Shown: positions 23,808-33,670, counted from the first letter of the stretch. The stretch: DNA of 64,000 nucleotides from Bacteroidales bacterium (GCA_017530365.1 JAFXMK010000010.1:62001-126000); one strand, 5' to 3'. Notes: a model not told the origin generated them from the sequence alone. A program made the numbers and translations.

Positions 23808-25382
23808 TCAAGGATTGGGTTTCCTACCAAATAGTGTCAACGCCATTGTAGCCAGCAACAGTCCGAAGGTCATCCACATGGCGATACGATACAGATAGTC
23901 CCCGTGTTTGGAGTAGAAAGTCTTCTCAGTGTTGGCTTTTAGCGTCGCCTTGATGACGTCTTCTTTCCAATACTCGGTGGATTGGATCACGTCGCCTTTC
24001 TGGTTGAAGAATCCCGATCTGCCGGTGTTGGCGGATCGTGCAATGCACCGACGGTTCTCGATGGCGCGGAGCTTGGAGAACTCGAAGTGTTGCTTATAGC
24101 CTGGGGTGTCGCCCCACCAGCCGTCGTTAGTGATCACAAAGAGCAGGTCGGCGCCTTTTTTGGCAAACTCGCTCACGTAGCCGCCAAAGGCCGACTCGTA
24201 GCAGATGGGCACACCCACTTGATGCTCGCCAAAGCTCATGTTATGGGGATAAGGGTCAGATTTTAAGGTGCCTCGTGCGATGCCCACGGTAAGGCTGAAA
24301 TGCTTCAGGAACCCCATCCATTCAGGGATGGCTTCCACCGCTGGGGTCAGCTTCGACTTGTTGCGGTGCTGCACGTTTAAGGTGTCGATGAGCCAGGCAG
24401 AGTTGTAAGCATAATAGTAGCGGTTGCTGTTTCCGATTTGGCGTGCTGGGAAGTCGTCTTCCATCCCCTGGGGCACCCAGTCGTACGAGAAACCACCGAT
24501 GACAAAACAGCAGTTGGGATGCTTCTCGGTAAACTTTCCGATGATGTCAAAAGCCCTGACTTCATTGATCCGGTCGAGCCAGATGCCTTCCTCAATAGCC
24601 GACTCGGAGCTGACCACAAACCGGGTTTGGGGACTCGCCAGCTTTTCCGCCAACTCCACGTTTTTCCGAACGACATTATCATAAGTATCGGGGTCAAACT
24701 GTTCATTCCAAGGATCACAGTTCTGTTGGATGACGATGACTTCGGTGTCCTGTCCTTTTTCTTCGTATTGGCTGTAGGCGATCTTGCTGCCGATGATGGG
24801 CAATGCCAGCAATAAGATGACAATGGCGACATTCCATTTCAAAGTCTTCTTGCTCTGAGGTATTGAGATGTTGTTGATCAGGATGTTGACCAACAAGATC
24901 CAGAGTGTTCCACCTGCCACACCCGTCACGGAATACCACTGCACCCATGTGGTGGCGGTGGAGAAGACGTTGCCTAGGCTGAGCCATGGCCATTTAGCTG
25001 CCCAATAGTAATGCAAGAACTCAAAGGCCATCCAATAGGGGATGAGTAGGAAGTTGCCCCATTGGTTGTTGCAGAGTTTCATCTTGGTGAAATGGAAAAC
25101 CCAGAACACGGTGCACATGAACAGGGAATTGAGGATCCAAGCCAAAATAGCGGCCGGGGTGGCGTTCCATACCCACCAGGTGGTCAACACATTCCATAAT
25201 AAAAAGGTGACAAACGAGAGCCAGAAGACATGTCCTTTTTCTCCTTTGCTGATACGTTCTTCGATATATAGCAGCGGCACCAAAGCAATGAAAATTAATG
25301 GCGCCACGCCTCTCACTGGCCAAGTCGCCCAAAGCAACAGCCCGCTTATGATGGCCATCAAAAGTTTCTGGTATTTCTTCAT
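23808..25382 (-). CDS. lnt: Apolipoprotein N-acyltransferase
   Basis: 524 residues. About six membrane helices (to about residue 200) precede a nitrilase-type catalytic domain. The nucleophile is Cys394 in V-P-I-C-Y-E-S, with the other triad members plausibly in S-S-E-S-A-I-E and N-K-S-K-L-T-P. It adds the third acyl chain to lipoproteins at the periplasmic face of the inner membrane. The ATG at 25382 is preferred over a TTG two codons upstream. This window encodes many lipoproteins that would be its substrates. It is transcribed divergently from the glycosyltransferase, and its 3' end is 34 bases from the dus start, so dus may be co-transcribed. Confidence 0.92.
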   Translation of the reverse strand: MKKYQKLLMAIISGLLLWATWPVRGVAPLIFIALVPLLYIEERISKGEKGHVFWLSFVTFLLWNVLTTWWVWNATPAAILAWILNSLFMCTVFWVFHFTKMKLCNNQWGNFLLIPYWMAFEFLHYYWAAKWPWLSLGNVFSTATTWVQWYSVTGVAGGTLWILLVNILINNISIPQSKKTLKWNVAIVILLLALPIIGSKIAYSQYEEKGQDTEVIVIQQNCDPWNEQFDPDTYDNVVRKNVELAEKLASPQTRFVVSSESAIEEGIWLDRINEVRAFDIIGKFTEKHPNCCFVIGGFSYDWVPQGMEDDFPARQIGNSNRYYYAYNSAWLIDTLNVQHRNKSKLTPAVEAIPEWMGFLKHFSLTVGIARGTLKSDPYPHNMSFGEHQVGVPICYESAFGGYVSEFAKKGADLLFVITNDGWWGDTPGYKQHFEFSKLRAIENRRCIARSANTGRSGFFNQKGDVIQSTEYWKEDVIKATLKANTEKTFYSKHGDYLYRIAMWMTFGLLLATMALTLFGRKPNP

Positions 25383-25396
25383 TTTCAAAATTTTGG

Positions 25397-25404
25397 CAAA
25401 AATA
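25397..25404 (-). promoter_or_regulatory. Promoter -7 element for lnt
   Basis: TATTTTTG on the minus strand, 14 bases before the ATG at 25382. Confidence 0.6.
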
Positions 25405-25417
25405 ACGAATTGTTAAC

Positions 25418-25425
25418 TATCTTTG
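25418..25425 (+). promoter_or_regulatory. Promoter -7 element for the glycosyltransferase
   Basis: TATCTTTG, 18 bases before the TTG at 25444. The earlier TTG at 25423 lies inside this box and is therefore unlikely to be the start. Confidence 0.6.
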
Positions 25426-25443
25426 CTCCAGAATTATTGCATT

Positions 25444-26442
25444 TTGAAAAAGATTCTCCTTATACGTTTCAGTTCCATTGGCGACATCGTACTAACCACG
25501 CCAATTGTCCGTTGCATCAAGCAGCAAATGCCCGAGGTGGAATTGCATGTGCTGACGAAGTCGTCGTATCGTTCCATATATGCAGCAAATCCTAATATAG
25601 ATAAGGTGTTTGATCTTCAGGGAAACATGAAGGAACTGATAAGTCAGTTGCGTAAAGAACGTTATGATTTTGTGGTCGATCTTCACAAGAATTGGCGTTC
25701 CTTGCGTGTCCGCATGGCATTGCATTGTCCTTCATCGTCTTTCCCGAAGCTCGACTTCCGTAAGTTCCTTTACACCAAACTGAAGATAGGAAAACTGCCT
25801 CAGGTGCATATTGTGGACCGTTATTTCAGGGCGGTGGAGAAACTGGGTGTCCGGAATGATGGTCAGGGGTTGGATTTCTTCTTCAGTGAGGGAGATGTGA
25901 TGCATTATGAAGATCTTCCCGAGAGTTTTCATGATGGGTTTGTGGCTATCGTCATAGGAGGCCAGCATGCCACCAAGATTTTGCCTGAAGATAAAGTGGT
26001 GGAGGTCTGCGATGCTTTAGACTATCCTGTCATTTTGGTGGGCGGACCTGAGGATGCAGCCCGTGGTGAACGTATCAAAGAAAAGGTGGGGACATACGTG
26101 GGGAATAGCTGTGGCGCACTCACAGTAGGTCAGTCGGCGTCTTTGCTTGGACTTGCCGATGCTGTGATTACCAACGATACGGGCATGATGCATATTGCTG
26201 CTGCCTTGCGGAAGCCGATTGTCTCGGTTTGGGGCAACACGGTTCCCGAATTTGGGATGTATCCATACTTGCCTCAAGGCATGAAACCTGCTGTAATCAT
26301 TGAGAATAAAGGCCTGAAATGTCGCCCTTGCGACAAGTTGGGTTATGCCAAATGCCCGAAGGGCCACTTCAATTGCATGAATTCATTGGATGCCGTGGAA
26401 ATTGCAGAAAAAATAAAAGCCGAACTTTCGTCCGGCTCTTGA
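25444..26442 (+). CDS. Glycosyltransferase family 9 (heptosyltransferase-like)
   Basis: 332 residues with a TTG start at 25444, giving M-K-K-I-L-L-I-R-F-S-S-I-G-D-I-V-L, the standard first strand and nucleotide-sugar loop of GT9 enzymes. No ATG or GTG fits. The donor-binding segment N-D-T-G-M-M-H-I-A-A-A at about residues 244-254 is conserved. Near the C-terminus there is a cysteine cluster (K-C-R-P-C-D ... A-K-C-P ... F-N-C) of the sort found in many Bacteroidota copies, which could bind a metal. By family it adds a sugar, often heptose, to the lipopolysaccharide core at the inner membrane. The acceptor is unknown. The last codons also form a short hairpin. tRNA-Phe lies directly behind on the opposite strand. 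Confidence 0.85.
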   Translation: MKKILLIRFSSIGDIVLTTPIVRCIKQQMPEVELHVLTKSSYRSIYAANPNIDKVFDLQGNMKELISQLRKERYDFVVDLHKNWRSLRVRMALHCPSSSFPKLDFRKFLYTKLKIGKLPQVHIVDRYFRAVEKLGVRNDGQGLDFFFSEGDVMHYEDLPESFHDGFVAIVIGGQHATKILPEDKVVEVCDALDYPVILVGGPEDAARGERIKEKVGTYVGNSCGALTVGQSASLLGLADAVITNDTGMMHIAAALRKPIVSVWGNTVPEFGMYPYLPQGMKPAVIIENKGLKCRPCDKLGYAKCPKGHFNCMNSLDAVEIAEKIKAELSSGS

Positions 26443-26443
26443 G

Positions 26444-26516
<73 letters not shown>

Positions 26517-26619
26517 CTGTTATTGCGGTTGCAAAAATACAGCTTTTTTTGAAACTGACAATCTTTTTTACAAAAATTTCAGTTTTTTTTCGGATATTTG
26601 CACCCCGAAATAGATAAGA

Positions 26620-27918
26620 ATGAAGAAATATTTGCCAAATAAACTGATATTGACAGCTTTGGTTGTCTTGTTAAGCGGTGTCGTATTCGCTCAAGCTAAC
26701 GTGGATTCCCCTTATTCCATGTTTGGCATTGGTCAGGTTAGAAACAAGACGATGAATGCACGTCTCAAGGGCATGGGCGGTGTTGCCAACGGCATGTTTG
26801 CGAAAAACATGATTAACGCCGAGAATCCTGCTTCATACGCTATGATCGACACGCTGGCCTTTTTGTTCGACGCTGGCTTGTATGCGAAATCCTCCAATTT
26901 TAGCACTTCAGCCCTCTCTGAAAGGGCAAGTAGCGCTTCTTTCGACTATGTGGCGATGGGCTTCGCCTTTACCAATTGGTGGAAAATGGCTGTCGGTGCC
27001 CAACCCTACACCAATGTGGGATACAATGTCGTGACCACGTTCCATGATGAACACGCGGGCAACTATTCCCAGCTGTTCCAAGGTGAAGGCGGATTGAATC
27101 AGGTGTTTATCGGCAATGCTTTCCGTATCGGTGACCATTTCTCCATCGGCGCTAATGCCAGCTATGTATTTGGCGACAGTAAGTCCACCACGACCTTGAC
27201 TTTCCCTGACTCCACCTACGTCATCAGTTCCCGTCGTAGCCGCGATGTGATGATCAAGTCGTTTATGTTCGATTACGGTGTGATGTATCACGGACAATTG
27301 GGGAACGGCCTTACCTTGGCGGTGGGTGCCACTTATGACCAAAAGATCAATCTTAAAGGGGCCCAGACGGTGTTTGTCCGCACCATCGAGGCTGATGAAA
27401 CTATCACCTCTACCTCAACAGAATATCTGATTGACACGATAGCCTATCATAAAGACAAAAATGCCAACTTCACCATGCCTCATGGCTTTGGCTTTGGTGT
27501 TTCCTTACAGAAGAACAATCGTTGGATGCTGGGGGCCGATTTCAACTGGACACAGTGGAGCGCCTTTGCCAGAAACGGCATCAACGAAGGTTTGCAAGAC
27601 GCTTGGAGTGTGGCTGTTGGCGGTGAATTCATACCTTCTTCCACTTCATTGTCAAGCTATTGGACCAGGGTATCCTACCGCTTGGGCGGCTTCTATGAAC
27701 AGACCTATCTCAATATCAATGGCCAATCTATTAATAAATTAGGTGTGGATTTCGGTATGAGTCTGCCTATCCCGCGTTCGATGTCGAAAGTGGACCTGGG
27801 ATTGGAGATCGGAAATTGTGGCACGAAATCTGCAAACCTGATCAGAGAAAGTTATGTAAACCTAACCGTCGGCGTCTCCATCTTTGAGCGCTGGTTCATC
27901 AAGAGAAAGTATAAATAA
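26620..27918 (+). CDS. Outer-membrane beta-barrel protein (FadL/OmpP1-like context)
   Basis: 432 residues with a Sec signal peptide (ends V-V-F-A-Q). The mature start D-S-P-Y-S-M-F-G-I-G, then M-G-G-V-A-N-G ... N-A-E-N-P-A-S-Y, resembles the opening of Bacteroidota FadL-like and PorV-like barrels, where small hydrophobic loops fill the pore. Alternating beta-strands with aromatic girdles follow to the end. It might carry hydrophobic compounds across the outer membrane, but the sequence does not define a ligand. The next gene (TPR protein) starts 26 bases downstream, so this is probably the first gene of an envelope operon reaching lptC and the CNNM protein. The promoter is unclear; GATATTTG at 26593-26600 is a one-mismatch match. 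Confidence 0.65.
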   Translation: MKKYLPNKLILTALVVLLSGVVFAQANVDSPYSMFGIGQVRNKTMNARLKGMGGVANGMFAKNMINAENPASYAMIDTLAFLFDAGLYAKSSNFSTSALSERASSASFDYVAMGFAFTNWWKMAVGAQPYTNVGYNVVTTFHDEHAGNYSQLFQGEGGLNQVFIGNAFRIGDHFSIGANASYVFGDSKSTTTLTFPDSTYVISSRRSRDVMIKSFMFDYGVMYHGQLGNGLTLAVGATYDQKINLKGAQTVFVRTIEADETITSTSTEYLIDTIAYHKDKNANFTMPHGFGFGVSLQKNNRWMLGADFNWTQWSAFARNGINEGLQDAWSVAVGGEFIPSSTSLSSYWTRVSYRLGGFYEQTYLNINGQSINKLGVDFGMSLPIPRSMSKVDLGLEIGNCGTKSANLIRESYVNLTVGVSIFERWFIKRKYK

Positions 27919-27944
27919 AGTTAAACCATAAAAAGACAAGAGAG

Positions 27945-29402
27945 ATGAAAACTAAAAGATTTGCGATCCTGGCTGTTATCTTAGGAATAGCCTTCAGCGT
28001 TTCCGCACAGGATGTCATGAACGAACCGAAGTATGGTGCCGACAGCGCTAACTGCGTCACCAAACTCTCGATCTATCGTGAGTACTACAAACAATGGGAA
28101 GCTGCCAAGTTCGCTCCCGAGTCAGTCAGCAAAGAAATGATCTCCGCTTGGCGTGAAGTGTTCCTCACCGGCCCGCGTGCCAGCCAATACACCTACACGA
28201 ACGGCGAGAAGATTCTGGATTACCTCATCCGCCAGAACCCCAAGGACAAGGACGCTTACATCGACACGCTTGCCATGTTGATGGATACGAGAGCCAAGTA
28301 TTTCCCGACTGATCCCAAGACAGGCGCTTCTCAAGTTGCCAACATCATGGGTAGAAAAGGACTCCTTATCTATACCTATAATAAGAACCGTTACGAAGAG
28401 GCTTATAACGTGCTGAAGAATGCCGTCGCCTTGGATGCTTCGCAGCTGCAAGGCGCCTATATCGACGCTTATTTCAAGTCCACCATCGACATGGTGAACA
28501 ACAACAAGGAAGAGAAGATGACCATCATCAACGTCTATCAGGAACTCTCTGAGGTGCTTGACGACAACATCAAGGTCCAGGCCGAAAACATGGCACAGCT
28601 GGCTGAGGCAAAAGCCAATGCCGAAGAGTCGAACGACACCGATGCCATTGCTGGCTTTGACAAACAGATCGAGAAGAACGAGAAGAACATCAACATCTAC
28701 AAGGGTGTGAAGAACAACATCGACAACCTCTTCCAGCCTTATGCCTCTTGCGATGATCTGATCAAGGTGTTTACTGCTAAGATGGCTGAAACCCCGGATG
28801 ATATCAACTTGCTCAAGCGTATCACCACCATCCTCGACAAGAAGGAATGCACCGATTCGAAGCTCTTCCTCGATGCTAGTAAGAAGCTCTATGAGCTGGA
28901 GCCCAGCCCCGAAGCTGCCTACAACATTGGTATCAAGCTCTTCAAGGATGGAAAGAACGGCGAAGCTGCCAAGTACTTCGAACAAGCTACTTCAGCTACC
29001 AACAATGACCGTGTCTATAGAGCCTACAGAAACCTGGCCTACTGCTACCTAAACATGGGTGCTTACGGCAAATGCCGCGATGCCGCTCGTCGCGCTGCCG
29101 CTGTTGACCCCACTGCGGGTGAGCCTTACATCCTCATCGGAACGGCTTACGCTTCATCGGCCAACTCCTTCTCCGACAGCAAGTTCGGCGGCAAGGAAGT
29201 CTATTGGGTTGCCGTTGACAAGTTCGCCAAGGCAGCAAGCATCGATCCTTCGGTCGCTGGCCGCGCCAATGGTCTGGCCGCTTCCTACAGACAACACTTC
29301 CCGACAACCGAGACCATCTTCTTCAACGACTTTGCTGAAGGACAGTCTTACACTGTCGGTGGCTGGATCGGTGAGACCACCACGATCAGAGCCGCTAAAT
29401 AA
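27945..29402 (+). CDS. Secreted TPR-repeat protein
   Basis: 485 residues with a signal peptide ending S-V-S-A-Q. Most of the rest is helical. TPR-like pairs are clearest at about residues 140-165 (Y-E-E-A-Y-N-V-L-K-N-A-V) and 325-420 (A-A-Y-N-I-G-I-K-L-F-K-D-G-K-N-G-E-A-A-K; A-Y-R-N-L-A-Y-C-Y-L-N-M). A charged coiled-coil-like stretch (about 205-260) separates them. TPR folds bind other proteins, and in this operon (outer-membrane barrel before, lptC after) a periplasmic scaffolding role would fit but is inference. C-ending codons dominate, as in other highly expressed genes here. Confidence 0.75.
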   Translation: MKTKRFAILAVILGIAFSVSAQDVMNEPKYGADSANCVTKLSIYREYYKQWEAAKFAPESVSKEMISAWREVFLTGPRASQYTYTNGEKILDYLIRQNPKDKDAYIDTLAMLMDTRAKYFPTDPKTGASQVANIMGRKGLLIYTYNKNRYEEAYNVLKNAVALDASQLQGAYIDAYFKSTIDMVNNNKEEKMTIINVYQELSEVLDDNIKVQAENMAQLAEAKANAEESNDTDAIAGFDKQIEKNEKNINIYKGVKNNIDNLFQPYASCDDLIKVFTAKMAETPDDINLLKRITTILDKKECTDSKLFLDASKKLYELEPSPEAAYNIGIKLFKDGKNGEAAKYFEQATSATNNDRVYRAYRNLAYCYLNMGAYGKCRDAARRAAAVDPTAGEPYILIGTAYASSANSFSDSKFGGKEVYWVAVDKFAKAASIDPSVAGRANGLAASYRQHFPTTETIFFNDFAEGQSYTVGGWIGETTTIRAAK

Positions 29403-29410
29403 CTTGCACG

Positions 29411-29965
29411 TTGAAGACGACTCGATTTCTAATCTACAACATCACAGCCTTGCTGGCTGTGATGTTGTTTTCGTGTGGTAACCCAACTTCTGTGATCAAG
29501 CAGTTGGCCTCCGATGACACGCTCTCTGGTGTCGTCGCATACGACATCGTGTTTTACCGAAGCGATTCGGGTGTCGTACAGGTGGAGCTGAAAGCCCCCA
29601 TGATGGTGCGCGAAGGAAACGATTCCAGCCATTTGGAGTTCCCTCAGGGTTTCCATGCCTCCATCTTCGACCATAATCATCAGGTGACCTCCAACATCAG
29701 CGCTGACTATGGCCTCAGCCATGACAACCCCAAGATGGTTGAAGCCAGAGGTAATGTTACGGTGGAAAACCATCAAAACGGACAAAGCATGTATTGCGAT
29801 AAACTGTTTTGGTATCAAGATACGAAGATGATCTATACACGCTCCAAGGTGAGGATTATCATGCCCGATAAAGACATTACAGGCGACAGCTTGGTTTCTA
29901 CAGAGAACTTTGAAGAATATACCATTTACAACGGACGAGCCTCTTTTGAGGTGGATGAAGATTGA
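29411..29965 (+). CDS. lptC: LPS export protein LptC
   Basis: 184 residues with a TTG start (M-K-T-T-R-F-L-I-Y-N). The N-terminal hydrophobic segment ends in M-L-F-S-C-G, so unlike E. coli LptC, which keeps a membrane helix, this copy looks like a lipoprotein; that is usual in Bacteroidota. The body is the OstA/LptC beta-jellyroll: S-S-H-L-E-F-P-Q-G near the middle, then M-V-E-A-R-G-N-V-T-V-E-N and Y-C-D-K-L-F-W-Y-Q-D-T-K-M-I-Y-T. It receives lipopolysaccharide from LptBFG and passes it along the periplasmic bridge. It lies eight bases after the TPR gene and two bases before the CNNM gene. No ATG fits the signal peptide. Confidence 0.85.
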   Translation: MKTTRFLIYNITALLAVMLFSCGNPTSVIKQLASDDTLSGVVAYDIVFYRSDSGVVQVELKAPMMVREGNDSSHLEFPQGFHASIFDHNHQVTSNISADYGLSHDNPKMVEARGNVTVENHQNGQSMYCDKLFWYQDTKMIYTRSKVRIIMPDKDITGDSLVSTENFEEYTIYNGRASFEVDED

Positions 29966-29967
29966 CA

Positions 29968-31248
29968 ATGAGCGATTGGATTGTTGTAGCGGTCACCTTG
30001 TTTTTCTCAGCCCTCTGTTCAGGGCTTGAGATTGCATTTAACAGCACCAACCGTCTCCAGCTGGAGGTGGATCTGAAGAAGAACAAGTTCTCGGCAAAAA
30101 TTGTCAGCCTTTTCTTCAAGAACCAATCCCGTTTCATCACCTCCTTGCTGATCGGCAACAATATCGCCAACGTCATCTATGGTATTGCCATAGCGCGTTT
30201 GTTGAAACCCGCCGTGCTCTGGATGCTACCCGCATCGCTTGAAGTCGAGTTCTTCATCTTGCTCCTGCAATCCATCATTTCCACCTTACTTGTACTGGTG
30301 CTGGCGGAATTTTTACCCAAGATACTGTTCCGCCTCAACCCCAACGCCATCCTCTCCTTTTTCGCTTTCCCCGCGGTGGTTTGCTATTATCTCCTCTATC
30401 CGCTCACGCTGATCTATTCAGGTATCGCCAGCCTTATTATCCGGTTGTTCTTCGGCATGAAGATGGACCACCAGGAATACCAGATCAGCACGGTCGATTT
30501 TGACGATTACATCACCGAATATGCCGATCCCAAAGAAGCTGACGAGGACATTCAGCAAGAGATACAGCTCTTTCAAAATGCCATGGATTTCAGATCGGTC
30601 AAGCTGCGTGAATGTATGGGACCCCGGAATGAAATCGAATCGGTCAAACTTACCGACGACATCCATTTCATCAAGGATCGGTTTGAGGAAACGAAACACT
30701 CCAAGTTGATTGTCTATTCCGAGAACATTGACAACATCATAGGTTACATCCATCTCAACGACGTGGTGGATGCCATCGCCAACGCCAAGAAAGTCACCAC
30801 GGCTGATCTGGTCCGGCCTATCGACTTCTTCCCCGAGACTTATACTGCTGACCGGCTGTTGAAGCATTTTATCCAGAAGCACCAAGGTGTGGCGGTCGTT
30901 GTGGATGAGTTCGGAGGCACGGCGGGTATTGTGACCATGGAAGATGTCATTGAGGAGATTTTCGGTGAGATTGAGGATGAATACGACGAGGAAGACGAGA
31001 CGGAACAGAAGGTGAAAGAGGATACGTACGTGTTTTCCGCACGACTCGAGATAGACTATCTGAATGAGACTTACAAGCTCGACCTCCCCGTCTCGGATGA
31101 CTATGAGACGCTGGCAGGCATGATCCTGCATTATTATGAGAGCATTCCTGAAGTAGGGAAGGAGCTCATCATCGGTGACTATCGGATCAAGGTGCTTAAA
31201 GCCACCGACATGAAATTGGAAGAGGTTGAATTAAAGCGAGTTCCGTGA
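29968..31248 (+). CDS. CNNM/CorC-family membrane protein with CBS domains
   Basis: 426 residues from the ATG at 29968; the frame is open from a TTG at 29962, which overlaps the lptC stop. The N-terminal DUF21/CNNM domain has three or four membrane helices with S-G-L-E-I-A-F-N-S at about 17-25 and L-L-I-G-N-N-I-A-N. A CBS pair follows (about 205-330, containing V-V-V-D-E-F-G-G-T-A-G-I-V-T), then a CorC_HlyC domain ending in G-D-Y-R-I-K-V-L-K-A. Family members move or sense Mg2+ and related ions; older annotations say hemolysin. In Bacteroidota the gliding protein GldE belongs to this family, so that identity is possible, but a plain ion transporter is equally likely. Confidence 0.85.
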   Translation: MSDWIVVAVTLFFSALCSGLEIAFNSTNRLQLEVDLKKNKFSAKIVSLFFKNQSRFITSLLIGNNIANVIYGIAIARLLKPAVLWMLPASLEVEFFILLLQSIISTLLVLVLAEFLPKILFRLNPNAILSFFAFPAVVCYYLLYPLTLIYSGIASLIIRLFFGMKMDHQEYQISTVDFDDYITEYADPKEADEDIQQEIQLFQNAMDFRSVKLRECMGPRNEIESVKLTDDIHFIKDRFEETKHSKLIVYSENIDNIIGYIHLNDVVDAIANAKKVTTADLVRPIDFFPETYTADRLLKHFIQKHQGVAVVVDEFGGTAGIVTMEDVIEEIFGEIEDEYDEEDETEQKVKEDTYVFSARLEIDYLNETYKLDLPVSDDYETLAGMILHYYESIPEVGKELIIGDYRIKVLKATDMKLEEVELKRVP

Positions 31249-31298
31249 AAAGGAAAATAAAGTTTCACCAATTTTTACGCAGATTGAAATCCTTTTAC

Positions 31299-31306
31299 TA
31301 AATTTG
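31299..31306 (+). promoter_or_regulatory. Promoter -7 element for the PpiD-like gene
   Basis: TAAATTTG, 49 bases before the ATG at 31356. A TTG at 31274-31276 lies 22 bases upstream. Confidence 0.5.
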
Positions 31307-31355
31307 CAGGCTCAAATTTTGAATATTTAATTAATAGTATAGCAATAAAAGCATT

Positions 31356-33476
31356 ATGGCAGCAATTGAGAAAATCAGAAAGCGTTCAGGATTGTTGATC
31401 GCAATCATCGGTCTTGCTTTGTTGGCATTCGTCCTGCAGGACCTTTTCCAGAGTACGGGAAGACACCGCGAGTACAACGTGGCCGTTATTGACGGAGAGA
31501 AGATCCCTTACAAAGATTTTGAGGATCTGAAGAACAAGAATCTGGAAAACATGAAGAGAAGCGCTGGCAACAGCCTTTCCTCTTCCCAAACCTATAACGT
31601 TTACAACAGCACCCTTGAGCAGATGATCAAGGAGCATATCATGAACAAGGAATACAGCGCCATCGGCATGAATGTCTCTGCTGACGAGCTCTACGACCAA
31701 TTCCTGGGTGAAGAGCCCCATCAGTGGGTCGTTCAGAACTTCTCTGACGCCAATGGCTTTAACAGAGAAGCCCTTGAGAACTATATGCAGAACCTGGATA
31801 ATGCTCCTATCGAATACCGCAATCAGTGGCTCGATTTCGAGAACGCCATCAAGGACAACAGATTAGAGACCAAGTTCGACAATCTGGTAAAGGCTTCGTT
31901 CTTCATGCCTTCCAAGCTTGCTCAGAAGTATTATGAGAACAAGAACGTCAAGGCTACTGCCGATGTCGTCGCTCTGCGTTATGCCACCATCCCGGATTCA
32001 ACCGTGGTGGTCACCGATCAGGACAACAAGAAATTCTACGAAGAGAACAAATACAGATTCGAAACCGATGAGACCCGCGGTATTGAATATGTTGTTTTCG
32101 ACATCAAGCCTTCCGCACAGGATGATCAGGACGCCCAGAAGTTCGTCAATGAGATGAAAGAAGATTTCGCCAACACGGATAATGTCGCCAGCTTCGTCAA
32201 TGCCAACTCTGATCAGCGTTACGACAGCACTTGGATGGCCAACACCGATGTGCCGGCAGTCATTGAAAGCGTGATCTTCGAAGGCGGTAACCAGCCCGGC
32301 TTCGTCTATGGTCCTTATTTCGATAACGAGGCCTATAACCTGGTCCGCATCGTGGATCTTCAGAACCGTGCCGACTCTCTGAAAGCCAGCCATATCCTCA
32401 TCGCTTACCAAGGCGCTCTGCGCAGCGAGGATACCATTACCACCAAGGAAAGAGCTCAGGCCGTTGCCGACAGCTTGGCTGCCGTGCTGAAGAAGAACGT
32501 CAAGAAGACGGAACTCTTCGAAGAGCTTGCCACCAAGTTCTCCACCGACAAAGGTTCTGCTGAAAAAGGCGGTGATCTGGATTGGTTCACCGACGGCATG
32601 ATGGTCTATAACTTCAATGAGTTTGTCATGAACAACCCAGTGGGAACCATCGGCGTCGTTGAGACTCCTTTCGGATACCATGTCATCAAAGTGACGGGCA
32701 AGACCGAGATGAAGCCCAAAGCCCGTTTGGCTTTCCTGAAGCATGAACTCACTCCGAGCACCAAGACCTATCAGGACGTGTTCGCTCAAGCCAACAAGTT
32801 TGTTACCGAGAACCGTACCTATGATCAATTCAATGCTGCCATCGAGGCACAGGGAATGACCAAGCGCAACATGCCGAGAATGACGGCTTCGACCTACCAG
32901 ATCACTGGTATCGACAACCCACGTCAAATCGTCCGTTGGGCATTCGACGACAAGACCAAGGTCGGTGATGTGTCATCTATCTTTGAGCTTGACAATATGT
33001 TTGTCGTGGCCGCTCTGACCGACATGGTTCCTGAAGGCTACGCTCCGATGGAGAAGGTTCTGGACCAGTCCAAGTACCAGATCCTCAACAAGAAGAAGGG
33101 TGAGATTGCCGTTGAGAAGATGAAGGCCTGTGGTACCGATTACGACCGCATGGTTAAAGAGTTGGGCGCTGAGAGCACATCTGTTTCCGATGTCAATATG
33201 GAAGCCCGTGCATTGGGTAACTTCGGTGTTGAAGCTGACATCATTGGAACCATCCTCGGTATGAAGGAAGGTGAAGTGGTCGGCCCAATCGCCGGTAACA
33301 CCAGCGCCTTCGTGATCAAGAACGTCAAGGTCGCTAACGCGCCTGAAAATCCTGACCTCAGCTCCATTTTGAGAGACAGGACCGCTCAGTTCAACAACAA
33401 GGTGTTGAATAACGGCGTTTACAACGCTCTTAGAAACAACGCCAAGATTGAGGACAACAGAGTGGTGTTCTACTAA
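31356..33476 (+). CDS. PpiD/SurA-like periplasmic peptidyl-prolyl isomerase
   Basis: 706 residues. A single N-terminal membrane helix (about 12-31, L-L-I-A-I-I-G-L-A-L-L-A-F) anchors it in the inner membrane, with the rest periplasmic. A SurA_N-type chaperone segment follows. The parvulin (PPIC) domain begins at about residue 342 with L-K-A-S-H-I-L-I-A and includes F-S-T-D-K-G-S-A and G-Y-H-V-I-K-V. A long helical and second isomerase-like part completes the protein. The layout matches PpiD, which helps proteins leaving the Sec channel to fold. It has its own promoter and a strong terminator. Codon bias suggests abundant expression. Confidence 0.9.
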   Translation: MAAIEKIRKRSGLLIAIIGLALLAFVLQDLFQSTGRHREYNVAVIDGEKIPYKDFEDLKNKNLENMKRSAGNSLSSSQTYNVYNSTLEQMIKEHIMNKEYSAIGMNVSADELYDQFLGEEPHQWVVQNFSDANGFNREALENYMQNLDNAPIEYRNQWLDFENAIKDNRLETKFDNLVKASFFMPSKLAQKYYENKNVKATADVVALRYATIPDSTVVVTDQDNKKFYEENKYRFETDETRGIEYVVFDIKPSAQDDQDAQKFVNEMKEDFANTDNVASFVNANSDQRYDSTWMANTDVPAVIESVIFEGGNQPGFVYGPYFDNEAYNLVRIVDLQNRADSLKASHILIAYQGALRSEDTITTKERAQAVADSLAAVLKKNVKKTELFEELATKFSTDKGSAEKGGDLDWFTDGMMVYNFNEFVMNNPVGTIGVVETPFGYHVIKVTGKTEMKPKARLAFLKHELTPSTKTYQDVFAQANKFVTENRTYDQFNAAIEAQGMTKRNMPRMTASTYQITGIDNPRQIVRWAFDDKTKVGDVSSIFELDNMFVVAALTDMVPEGYAPMEKVLDQSKYQILNKKKGEIAVEKMKACGTDYDRMVKELGAESTSVSDVNMEARALGNFGVEADIIGTILGMKEGEVVGPIAGNTSAFVIKNVKVANAPENPDLSSILRDRTAQFNNKVLNNGVYNALRNNAKIEDNRVVFY

Positions 33477-33512
33477 GAGAAGACAGAAGGAAGAATTAGA
33501 CTCCTTATTTGG

Positions 33513-33546
33513 AAAGAGCTCGGTGTTGGACCGGGCTCTTTTTTTT
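33513..33546 (+). terminator. Intrinsic terminator of the PpiD-like gene
   Basis: AAGAGCTCGG pairs with CCGGGCTCTT (one mismatch) around a seven-base loop, with eight T residues in all at the end. Confidence 0.88.
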
Positions 33547-33622
33547 GTCTTTTGGATGTTATGAAAATCGGGTTGATTATTACATTTATGCATTAAAATT
33601 TGCATAATTTGAAAATTTAGAC

Positions 33623-33630
33623 TAATTTTG
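33623..33630 (+). promoter_or_regulatory. Promoter -7 element for the large T9SS surface protein
   Basis: TAATTTTG, 41 bases before the ATG at 33671. TTTG at 33599-33602 lies 20 bases upstream, a good -33 spacing. Confidence 0.6.
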
Positions 33631-33670
33631 CCGCCAATATTCGGGTAAAACAAACCTTTATACGGCAAAA